Assembly: GCA_031406795.1 (NCBI GenBank)
Contig: JANOHV010000206.1
Span: 1 to 30,389 of the forward strand
From: DATDCY01 sp031406795 [NCBI: Candidatus Rokuibacteriota bacterium]
GTDB taxonomy: Bacteria; JAUVQV01
Direction of reading: 5' to 3'
Length of the DNA stretch: 30,389 bases
The position numbers were made by a program, and so were the translations under genes. Each line of letters opens with the position of its first letter. Position 1 is the stretch's first letter. Below, piece after piece: positions 5,637 to 12,821 of this stretch. Below the pieces are notes generated by a model. It had not been told where the DNA came from, did no database searches, and saw only the letters and a program-made list of their open reading frames with translations.

Positions 5637-7293
5637 AGCCCCCCTTTCGCCGGAGGCGGGCCGGTTGCCGTCACCGCTGACCCCGGTGCGCACGGAAGTG
5701 TGCTGGCGGGGGGCTGCGGCGGTCGCGGCGGCCGCTCTGGTGTTCACCGCGGTCATCGCCGCCCCCGTCCTTCTCGCGCCCTCCGAGCGCGTCTTCGGCG
5801 CAGAGATCGTCGGGCGCAACCACGACCCGTTCACCGTGATGCTGCAGTACCTGCGCCCGATCTCCCTCGGCCTCTACACCCAGCCCGTCACCGACGTCGC
5901 CGGCGCGCTGCTCGCGCGGGTGATGAACCCGGTGACGGCATACAACCTCCTCACCCTGCTGAGCTTTCCCCTCTCCGCCGCGACCGCGTACCTCCTCGCC
6001 CGCCACCTCGCGCTCTCCCCTGCCGGAGCCGCCCTGGCGGCGCTGGCCTACGCGTTCTCCCCCTTTCATCTCGCCCACGCCGCCTACCACGTGCACATTG
6101 CCCAGACGCAGTGGCTCCCGCTCTACCTGCTCGCGCTCTTTCGCTGCCTCGACGACCCGACCCCGAAGGCGGTCGGGCTGCTCGCCGTCGCGACCGCTGG
6201 CGTTACCCTCTCGAACTTCTACGGGGGCTTGATCGCCGCCGTCATCACCCCGGTGGCCATCGCCGCCTACTGGCTGGGACGAGCCAATGCGGCCGGGCGA
6301 TCGACGCGCCGGTTGCTCGTCACGATCGGAAGCCTGCTGCTGATCGCCGGCGCCGGGATCGCTTACGTCTGGTCCGTGGCCCCGGGGGTCGTCGCCGACC
6401 CCGTGGCCGTCGCCTTCCGCCGCGCGGACCTCTTCCGGTACAGCGCGAAGTGGTGGGCGTTCTTCGTTCCGCCCCTCCAGCACCCGGTGCTCGGCGACAT
6501 CGCGCGGCGCTTCTGGCTCGACTCCGGCATCGGCGGCGGCATGCTCGAGCAGCAGGTGAGCCTCGGTTGGGGGATCATGGCGCTGGGTCTCGTCGCGGCC
6601 TCGCGGTGGTTGGCCCGGGATCGACGGACTGCGGCGCTCCGGAGCGTGCCGATTATCGCCGCACTCGCGGTCGCCGCGTTCGTGTGCTCGCTCTCCCCCG
6701 AGCGCAGGATCGGCCCGTTCACCATAGTCCGCCCCTCGGGCATTCTGTACGGTGTGGTCCCGATGTTCCGCGCGTATGCCCGCTTCGGTGTGGTGGTCCA
6801 GCTCATGGCGGCGCTGCTGGCGGGCATCGGCGCGGAGTGGCTGCTCCGCGCGGGGTCGCGACGGGGGAAGATCGCCTGCGCGGCGCTGCTGCTGCTCGCC
6901 GTCGGCGAGTACGCGGTCTGGCCGCCATCGCTCTGGCGGGACGTGCTGCCGACCGCCGCACACCGCTGGGTCGCCCGGCAGTCGGTCGGTCTGCGCGTCC
7001 TGGACTGCGCGCGGTCCACGACTGCGGAGAGTTCGGTGCCGTGGTTGACCGGACGGCAGCTGGTGCCGGCCGGCGGTCAGTTCGACGACTGCACGGCGCC
7101 GGATCTCCCCGGCCGGCTCGCGGCCGCCGGGTTCACGCATCTGCTCGTGCGTCGCGAGACCACGGCGGGGCGGTGGTTCGCGAGCCACCCTCCACCGGAC
7201 GGACTGAATCGCCTGGAGCATTTCAGCGACAGCGATGTCTTCGCGGTCGCGGCTGCGGCTGCGGCGCCCCCGGCCCCGGGAGGCCCGCCTTGA
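5617..7293 (+). CDS. Polytopic membrane protein, GT-C glycosyltransferase-like
   Basis: 558 aa with roughly ten membrane segments and a soluble C-terminal domain of about 115 residues. A first periplasmic loop (residues about 40-80, GAEIVGRNHDPFTVMLQYLR) precedes TM blocks such as YNLLTLLSFPLSAATAYLLA and AALAYAFSPFHLAHAAYHVH followed by QTQWLPLYLLALFRCLDD. This topology and the SPFHLAH/TQWLPLYL pattern recur in large uncharacterised membrane proteins resembling GT-C or YfhO-type lipid-linked-sugar transferases. I cannot name a substrate. The ATG overlaps the exosortase gene by 20 bases and the stop overlaps the TTG start of the methyltransferase, so it is part of the operon. Given the context it may modify the sorted proteins or supply a lipid-linked glycan; that is inference. 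An upstream in-frame start at 5482 exists but would lie deep inside the exosortase gene. Confidence 0.65.
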   Translation: MAASVVEAPLSPEAGRLPSPLTPVRTEVCWRGAAAVAAAALVFTAVIAAPVLLAPSERVFGAEIVGRNHDPFTVMLQYLRPISLGLYTQPVTDVAGALLARVMNPVTAYNLLTLLSFPLSAATAYLLARHLALSPAGAALAALAYAFSPFHLAHAAYHVHIAQTQWLPLYLLALFRCLDDPTPKAVGLLAVATAGVTLSNFYGGLIAAVITPVAIAAYWLGRANAAGRSTRRLLVTIGSLLLIAGAGIAYVWSVAPGVVADPVAVAFRRADLFRYSAKWWAFFVPPLQHPVLGDIARRFWLDSGIGGGMLEQQVSLGWGIMALGLVAASRWLARDRRTAALRSVPIIAALAVAAFVCSLSPERRIGPFTIVRPSGILYGVVPMFRAYARFGVVVQLMAALLAGIGAEWLLRAGSRRGKIACAALLLLAVGEYAVWPPSLWRDVLPTAAHRWVARQSVGLRVLDCARSTTAESSVPWLTGRQLVPAGGQFDDCTAPDLPGRLAAAGFTHLLVRRETTAGRWFASHPPPDGLNRLEHFSDSDVFAVAAAAAAPPAPGGPP

Positions 7294-8108
7294 CGCGATC
7301 CGCCAGCCAGGACAACCGATCCGCAGCCCCACCCGGATCCGCGTACCGCCGCTTCTGGGAAGACCTGGGCGAGGACTTTCCGGACCTTGCCGGAGCCGCC
7401 TCCACCCGCTTCTATGCTCAGAATGAGCGCCGTCTGTTCGCCGAGCACTTCCCGCCGCTGGAGGGGCTGAAGATTCTCAAGAGCGATCTCTGGGACGAGG
7501 CGAGGAACACGCGCATTCTCGTCTGGGCGGCGGGGCAGGGCGCGCAGGCGTTCGGCGTCGACATCTCGCGGCCGATCGTCGTCCAGGCGCGCGCCGCATT
7601 CGACCGCGCACCGCTGCGTGCCGCGGTTGCCGACATCCGCGAATTGCCTTTCGCCGACGCGAGTTTCGACGCCGTCTACTCGATGGGGACCATCGAGCAC
7701 TTCCGCGACTCGGAGCGCGCGCTCAAGGAACTGGTTCGCGTGCTGCGGCCGGGCGGGTGCGCGATCGTCGGCGTCCCGAACCGTCACGACCCGTTCCTCC
7801 GGCCGCTGCTCAGCGCCGCCCTTCAGGCCCTGGGGCTCTACGCCTACGGCTATGAGAAGTCCTTCTCGCGCCGTTCGCTGAGAATGATGCTCGAGCGCTC
7901 CGGCCTGCGGGTGACCGCCGAGACCGCGATCCTGTTCCTGCCGGGCTGGCTGAGGATGCTCGACCTCGCGTGCCAGAGCTGGTGCCGGCCGCTCGCGCGG
8001 GTCACCGGCGCCCTCGTCCGGCCTTTCGCCCTCCTCGATCGCCATGTCCCGGCCGTCAGGAGGCATGGGTACCTGCTGGCTACCGTTGCGGTGAAGCCCG
8101 AGGCCTGA
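7290..8108 (+). CDS. Class I SAM-dependent methyltransferase
   Basis: 272 aa, starting at a TTG that overlaps the previous stop (TTGA). A Rossmann methyltransferase fold is indicated by ILVWAAGQGAQAFGVDISRP (about 72-91, motif I and the acidic residue that binds the SAM ribose), AAVADIRELPFADASFDAVY (motifs II-III) and GTIEHFRDSERALKELVRVL with RPGG (post-motif III), as in Methyltransf_11 proteins. Motif I is not the usual GxGxG; the preceding KSDLWDEARNTRIL block is typical of a subgroup of methyltransferases in polysaccharide and lipid loci, in which this loop varies. The C-terminal part (KSFSRRSLRMMLERSGLRV) is typical for the fold. Last gene of the operon; the target (glycan, lipid or protein) is unknown. 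No Shine-Dalgarno site is obvious, so it likely depends on coupling. Confidence 0.8.
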   Translation: MTRSASQDNRSAAPPGSAYRRFWEDLGEDFPDLAGAASTRFYAQNERRLFAEHFPPLEGLKILKSDLWDEARNTRILVWAAGQGAQAFGVDISRPIVVQARAAFDRAPLRAAVADIRELPFADASFDAVYSMGTIEHFRDSERALKELVRVLRPGGCAIVGVPNRHDPFLRPLLSAALQALGLYAYGYEKSFSRRSLRMMLERSGLRVTAETAILFLPGWLRMLDLACQSWCRPLARVTGALVRPFALLDRHVPAVRRHGYLLATVAVKPEA

Positions 8109-8149
8109 GAAAACTCGGCAGGGGCGCTTCAGGTCGTGCGATGCGACTC

Positions 8150-8177
8150 TTGTAACTTTCGCTCAAGTCTCTACAAT
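8150..8177 (+). promoter_or_regulatory. Candidate promoter of the PqiA-domain gene
   Basis: TTGTAA (8150-8155), 16-base spacer, TACAAT (8172-8177). Transcription would begin around 8184, only about six bases before the chosen ATG, which also lacks a Shine-Dalgarno site. If used, the message would be almost leaderless, as for the speD operon. Confidence 0.45.
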
Positions 8178-8189
8178 CAAATTATCGCC

Positions 8190-9470
8190 ATGAAATTCGT
8201 CAAATTGGCTTTGCCGTTGCTGATCGTCGGCTTGTCGGCGTTTCTGTGCTTTCACATCATTTCACAGTCCTTTTCCTGCCAGCGGAACAAGAATGACTAT
8301 GCCGAACTCAACCACGTGAAGTACGGACTGTTCAGCGTCGACGAATGGAAACGACAGATATCCGCGATCCTCATCGAAGAAATCAACAAACTGTCGCTTT
8401 CGGAGGCGAATGAACAGGAGCTGCGAAAACATGTCGAAGTTCAGTTGAACACGCTGATCGACAATGTCGACAAGAAGATCCGGCAGGCGAATTCCGGCTC
8501 CGCCGGCGGCTGGGTCAAACAATCCCTGATGAACATCTTCGTCAGTCTGGAAGACATCAAGAAGGGTATCCCCGAGTATGCGGATGGGGTCATCCGTGAG
8601 GTGACGAAAGCGAAGACGACGGGTCGGATCAGGCTGGCACTGAACGAACAGTTGAAAATCGTCGTCGCGCAGACCTTCGAGGCCCAGGACAAGACCCGCC
8701 TGCGGCGCATCCTGTACCGGACCGATGCCAAGGACATCCGGAGCGCGAGGACCAGCCTCGAGAACGCGATTGCCGTCGAGCAGGCGCTGATTGCCCGGGA
8801 GGCCATCCTGTTGATCGCGCTGTCGGCTGTCCTGTTTGCCATGTCCGGTTTCAGCAGGCAACCCCTGGCCCCGTCCCGGTACCTGTTTCTCCTCCTGTTG
8901 CTGATCATGCTGCTGCTGGTCGGGGTCACCACGCCCATGATCGACATGGAAGCGAAGATCTCGCAGATGAGTTTCGTGCTGGCGGGGTATCCGATCCAAT
9001 TCGAGAACCAGGTCCTGTATTTCCAGAGCAAGAGCATCCTGGACGTCTTCTGGATCATGATCACCCACCGGGACCTCCAGATGAAGGTGGTCGGGGTCCT
9101 GGTGATCACCTTCAGCGTTCTTTTCCCGCTGCTGAAGATCGTCTCGTCTGTCGGCTACTACTGCAACTACCGGCACGCAAGGGAGAACCCGGCGATCAGG
9201 TTCTTCGTGCTGAAATCCGGGAAATGGTCCATGGCCGATGTGCTGGTGGTGGCGATCTTCATGGCCTATATCGGCTTCAACGGGATCATCACGAGCCAGT
9301 TCGGTCAATTGAGCTCGGCGAGCCAGGAACTGGTGATCCTGACGACGAACGGCACCTCCCTCCAGCCGGGGTATTACCTCTTCCTGAGCTACACGCTGCT
9401 GGCGTTGTTCCTGTCCGGGTTCCTGTCCCGAACCAGCCGGGCACCCGAGCGCGCACCGGCAGACGCCTGA
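8190..9470 (+). CDS. PqiA-domain (paraquat-inducible protein A family) membrane protein
   Basis: 426 aa. One N-terminal membrane anchor (KLALPLLIVGLSAFLCF) is followed by a charged, largely helical region (about 30-200) likely in the periplasm. A PqiA-family helical bundle follows: segments near 204-222, 231-250 (ending GVTTPMID), 298-320 (VLFPLLKIV) and 346-367 (GKWSMADVLVVAIFMAYI), plus a last one at 393-412. TTPMI, FPLLK and GKWSMADV are the family hallmarks. Unlike E. coli PqiA there is only one PqiA module, no CxxC zinc ribbon, and no PqiB/MCE gene beside it. PqiA proteins work with MCE proteins in lipid transport between membranes; here the partner is unknown. The stop overlaps the start of the REC-kinase gene (TGATG), which suggests the membrane protein may be a sensor or output partner of that kinase. 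Confidence 0.8.
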   Translation: MKFVKLALPLLIVGLSAFLCFHIISQSFSCQRNKNDYAELNHVKYGLFSVDEWKRQISAILIEEINKLSLSEANEQELRKHVEVQLNTLIDNVDKKIRQANSGSAGGWVKQSLMNIFVSLEDIKKGIPEYADGVIREVTKAKTTGRIRLALNEQLKIVVAQTFEAQDKTRLRRILYRTDAKDIRSARTSLENAIAVEQALIAREAILLIALSAVLFAMSGFSRQPLAPSRYLFLLLLLIMLLLVGVTTPMIDMEAKISQMSFVLAGYPIQFENQVLYFQSKSILDVFWIMITHRDLQMKVVGVLVITFSVLFPLLKIVSSVGYYCNYRHARENPAIRFFVLKSGKWSMADVLVVAIFMAYIGFNGIITSQFGQLSSASQELVILTTNGTSLQPGYYLFLSYTLLALFLSGFLSRTSRAPERAPADA

Positions 9471-10738
9471 TGGGGATGGTCAACGGTCAATCGAGAAAAG
9501 AGGCCCAGGTGGTTGAAGGTTTCGCAGAGAGTTCCCGTGCGCTCCCGGATGCAGCCATGAACTCACAAAATCCGGTCATACTCTGCGTCGACGACATCGA
9601 GGCGAATCTCGAGCTGCTCGAGAGCATCCTCCTGCCGCGGGGTTACACGGTCGTCAGCGCGGCAGGCGGGAAAGACGCTTTGGGGAAGCTCAGAAATCAG
9701 GCGATCGACCTCGTGCTTCTGGATGTCATGATGCCGGGGATGGATGGCTTCGAGGTCTGCCGCCAGATCAAGAATGACGAGAAACTCCGGAGCATACCGG
9801 TCATCATGATTACCGCACTGGCCGCGAAGGAAGACCGGATTCGCGGTATCGAGGCCGGGGCGGAGGAGTTCCTGTCGAAGCCTTTCGACCAGACGGAGGC
9901 GCTCGCCAGGATCAAGATGCTGTTGAAGGTGAAGGAACTCGACGACGAACGAACGCGGGCGGCACAGGCGCTGCAAGTATCCAATGACCGACTCCGGGAG
10001 CTCGAAGCGCTGCGGGACAGCCTGGTCCACATGGTCATTCACGACCTGCGCAACCCGCTGACGGTCATCATCAACTTCGCCCATTTTCTTGAAACCGCCG
10101 AACGGGAGCAGCTCTCCGAGAAAGGCCGGAAATACGTCGGGTACATCATAAAATCCACCGACTTTCTGATCGAGATGACCAGCTCGATGCTCGATGTGAG
10201 CAAGATGGAGTCCGGCCAGATGCAGCTGAAGCTCGAGGCCTGCGATCTCGGGGCGATCGCCCGCGAGGTCGTCTCGCGGCTGGAAGCCCTGAAAGGCAAG
10301 ACTCAGATCACGCTGGCCCCGCCCGGGCAGCCGGTTCACGTGATTGGCGATGCGCAGCTCTTGTCGCGGCTGTTCCAGAATCTCGTCGGCAACGCCCTCA
10401 AATTCGTGCCCGCGGATACCGGCAGCATCGACATCGCGGTGGAATCGAAAGGCGGCCGGATCCGGTGTGCCGTCCGGGACAACGGGCCCGGCATCCCCCC
10501 CGAGCACCAGGAGAAGGTCTTCGACAAGTTCTGGCAGGCGCAGGCCCGGGAGCAGGGGTTCAAGTATTCGAGCGGGCTGGGGCTGACTTTCTGCAAGATG
10601 GTCGTCGGGGCGCACGGTGGCAGGATCGGGGTCGAAAGCGCGGTTGGCGCGGGGAGCACTTTCTGGTTCGAACTGCCGCAGGACGGACCGCCACCAGTAC
10701 CGCAGGCAGGACAGCAGGAACAAGGGAGTCCCGGCTAA
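9470..10738 (+). CDS. Response regulator receiver-histidine kinase protein (soluble)
   Basis: 422 aa with no membrane segment. A REC domain comes first (about 35-150: acidic pair Asp41-Asp42, phospho-acceptor Asp85 in LVLLDVMMPG, Lys137 in LSKPF), then a coiled-coil linker (about 153-185), a HisKA domain with His191 in VIHDLRNPLT, and a HATPase_c domain (N box NLVGNALKF, G1 RDNGPGIP, G2 SSGLGLTFCK). All catalytic residues are present. The receiver-first order suggests it is itself phosphorylated by another kinase or uses its REC to gate its kinase activity. Translation probably starts at ATG 9470, overlapping the PqiA-domain gene; an internal ATG at 9557 (MNSQNPVILCVDD) is possible and would start right at the REC domain. 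The stop codon overlaps the stop of the convergent tamA-like gene. Confidence 0.92.
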   Translation: MGMVNGQSRKEAQVVEGFAESSRALPDAAMNSQNPVILCVDDIEANLELLESILLPRGYTVVSAAGGKDALGKLRNQAIDLVLLDVMMPGMDGFEVCRQIKNDEKLRSIPVIMITALAAKEDRIRGIEAGAEEFLSKPFDQTEALARIKMLLKVKELDDERTRAAQALQVSNDRLRELEALRDSLVHMVIHDLRNPLTVIINFAHFLETAEREQLSEKGRKYVGYIIKSTDFLIEMTSSMLDVSKMESGQMQLKLEACDLGAIAREVVSRLEALKGKTQITLAPPGQPVHVIGDAQLLSRLFQNLVGNALKFVPADTGSIDIAVESKGGRIRCAVRDNGPGIPPEHQEKVFDKFWQAQAREQGFKYSSGLGLTFCKMVVGAHGGRIGVESAVGAGSTFWFELPQDGPPPVPQAGQQEQGSPG

Positions 10739-12804
10739 AACGCCATCCAGACGCTGAAGTGCCAGGCGAAGCTCGCTTCCCGTTCGGACGCGCGCGGGGC
10801 GGGGTTCCAGGCCAGATCGAGGCGCACGGGGCCGACGGGGGTCAGGTACTGGAAGCCGACGCCGATGCCGGCCCGAAAGTCCCGAAGGTAGTCCTTCCAC
10901 ATGACATCGGCGAGTTCCGCGGTGCTCACCAGGGCCGGATCGACATCCGCAAGCGAACGGTTCGGCGAGACATTGCCGAAGTCCGCGAAGACGCTGGCGG
11001 CGAAATTGCCGTAGATGCGTCGGCGCACCTCGAGCCCCGCGACCGTCGAGGCCAGGCCCCCCAGCGGATCGCCCGAAGCGCCCTTCGGCCCGAGCTGCTG
11101 CTCCTCGAAGCTGCGCACGCTGCTGTCCCCGCCGGTGAAAAAGCGCTCACCGACCGGAATGGCCTCGTTGCCCCGGCTCGGCACGACGAAACCCGAGTCC
11201 AGCCGCAGTCCCAGGACGAGGCCCGCGCCGAGCCCCTGAAAGTATTTCACCGCGGCCGTGCAGCGCAGGAAATCCAGCGTGCCGCCGATCCGCTGATCCG
11301 CGACCTCGACGGCCAGACCGCTCTGCCAGCCGCGCGACGGGTAGAACACGTCGTTGCGCCGGTCGATGTCGAAGTTGACTTTGACGCTGGCGGAACTGTA
11401 GCGCTCATCCCGGGCGTCGGCGGGGACGTCGGGGGAGAGCCGGGAGAGGTCATTGAAGCGAATCCCGTACCGCAACCCGGCCGTGACCCGGCCGGGGAAC
11501 AGGCGGTAGAGCCGCAGGGCCAGTTCCACTTCATCTTCGGTGTAGGCCGGCTCCTCCCGGAAGCGCCAGGAGAGCGGGAGGCTCAGCGAAAAATCGCTGC
11601 CGAGCACCCGCGGGTCGAGAACGTCGGCTTTCACGAACCAGCTTTTCAGCGAGACGCCCGCCTCGGCCCCGGCGCCGCGCATGGTGCCGAAGACGTTGCG
11701 GTCGCGGAAGCTGACGCGGCCGCGCAGCTGCTCGTAGGCGCCCCACCCGGCCTCCACGGCCAGCTCGCGGCCCCGAGCCTCTTCGACCTCAATCCGCAGC
11801 ACGCGCTCGGCGCCTTCCCCGACGAGGGAGTGGCCGACGCGCGAGAAGACGCCCGTGCGGTACAGATCCCGGAAACCGCCGAGCAACGCGGTCTCGTTGA
11901 ACCATTCGCCCTTGCGGACCGGGATGCGGGAGAGGATGAACCAGTTCCGCGTCCGCTTGTTGCCGACGACCTCGACCCGGCTGATCCGCACCCGCGGCCC
12001 GCTGGCGACCGTGACCCGGAGCACGACGTCGCCGGGCAGCTCTCCCGGCTCCTCGCGTACGACGGCCGCGGCGTCCGGGTAGCCCTGCGCGGTGAAGACC
12101 TCGGTCACGCCGTTGCCCAGGATCAGCGCCCGCCGCGGGTAGAACGGCTGCCCCGGCAGGCTGGACGCCAGCTTCGCGAGACCCGGGCCGGCATCGGGCA
12201 GGGCGTCGCCCTCGAGCAGCACGGCCGCGATCATCAGGCGGGTCCCCTCGTCGATCTCGAACAGCACGTCGGCGACGCTGCGGTCGGAGCGCAGCGTGAT
12301 CAGCGGCTCCCCGATCTTCACGTCCGCGAATCCCTCTTCCCGATAGCGCTGGACCAGCGATTGCCGGCCGGCGCGCAGGTCGGCCTCCACGTACGGGGCC
12401 CGGCCTTTCCCCGTGAGATACGGAAGCAGCTGGGCCGCGGTGAAGAACGCGTTCCCCGAGAAGGAGACCTCCCCCAGACGCACCAGGGGACCTTCGGCGA
12501 CCTTGAAGACCACGACGGTGTCGCTCCCCTCGCCCGCAATCGCGTGCTCGACCTCGATGAACGCGTAGCCCTTCCGGCGGCCAACGCCTTCCATCTGGAA
12601 GCCGGCATCTTCGGCGGCGGCCGCTCGTCGCGCCGGCTCCTCCAGCCCCGCCAGCTCGGCGGTGGCCGCCTCACGCAGGTGCCGCGTGCTGATGGCAGCA
12701 TTCCCCTCGATGCGCACCACCGTCGCCGCCCGCGCAGCCGGCGCGACGCTGAGCGCGGCGGCCAGGAGCAGTGCAGCCCTCCGGGCGCTCCTCGCTGAAA
12801 ACAT
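10735..12804 (-). CDS. tamA: TamA/BamA-type outer-membrane protein (Omp85 superfamily)
   Basis: 689-aa outer-membrane assembly or translocation protein. A signal peptide (MFSARSARRAALLLAAALSV, cleavage near AARA) is followed by about four POTRA-like repeats (roughly 27-345; e.g. VRLGEVSFSGNAFFTAAQLL and VRISRVEVVGNKRTRNWFIL). The 16-strand barrel (about 350-689) has the superfamily L6 motif as VRSF in GERFFTGGDSSVRSFEEQ, the DVFYPSRGWQ strand, FGNV, and TPVGPVRLDLAWNP before a last strand ending in Phe. Four POTRA domains rather than the three of E. coli TamA, plus the tamB-like gene directly upstream, support a TamA-like partner role, though BamA-like function cannot be excluded. An alternative ATG at 12825 overlaps the tamB stop as ATGA; 12804 is preferred because a GGCGGGGGAAC stretch lies upstream and it gives a normal signal peptide. 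Confidence 0.88.
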   Translation of the reverse strand: MFSARSARRAALLLAAALSVAPAARAATVVRIEGNAAISTRHLREAATAELAGLEEPARRAAAAEDAGFQMEGVGRRKGYAFIEVEHAIAGEGSDTVVVFKVAEGPLVRLGEVSFSGNAFFTAAQLLPYLTGKGRAPYVEADLRAGRQSLVQRYREEGFADVKIGEPLITLRSDRSVADVLFEIDEGTRLMIAAVLLEGDALPDAGPGLAKLASSLPGQPFYPRRALILGNGVTEVFTAQGYPDAAAVVREEPGELPGDVVLRVTVASGPRVRISRVEVVGNKRTRNWFILSRIPVRKGEWFNETALLGGFRDLYRTGVFSRVGHSLVGEGAERVLRIEVEEARGRELAVEAGWGAYEQLRGRVSFRDRNVFGTMRGAGAEAGVSLKSWFVKADVLDPRVLGSDFSLSLPLSWRFREEPAYTEDEVELALRLYRLFPGRVTAGLRYGIRFNDLSRLSPDVPADARDERYSSASVKVNFDIDRRNDVFYPSRGWQSGLAVEVADQRIGGTLDFLRCTAAVKYFQGLGAGLVLGLRLDSGFVVPSRGNEAIPVGERFFTGGDSSVRSFEEQQLGPKGASGDPLGGLASTVAGLEVRRRIYGNFAASVFADFGNVSPNRSLADVDPALVSTAELADVMWKDYLRDFRAGIGVGFQYLTPVGPVRLDLAWNPAPRASEREASFAWHFSVWMAF

Positions 12805-12821
12805 CGCTGTTCCCCCGCCTC

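Noticed and set aside
5700-7289. A plus-strand frame that is open through the GT-C-like gene and into the methyltransferase, as if it were one 802-aa protein.
   Set aside because: Upstream of 7290 this frame is Arg/Pro-rich and meaningless, while the other frame encodes clean membrane helices. The methyltransferase domain begins only after 7290.
10465-12798. A 777-codon plus-strand frame running from the kinase 3' end across tamA.
   Set aside because: It overlaps two genes with clear domains, shows low-complexity composition and no family motif; a shadow frame.
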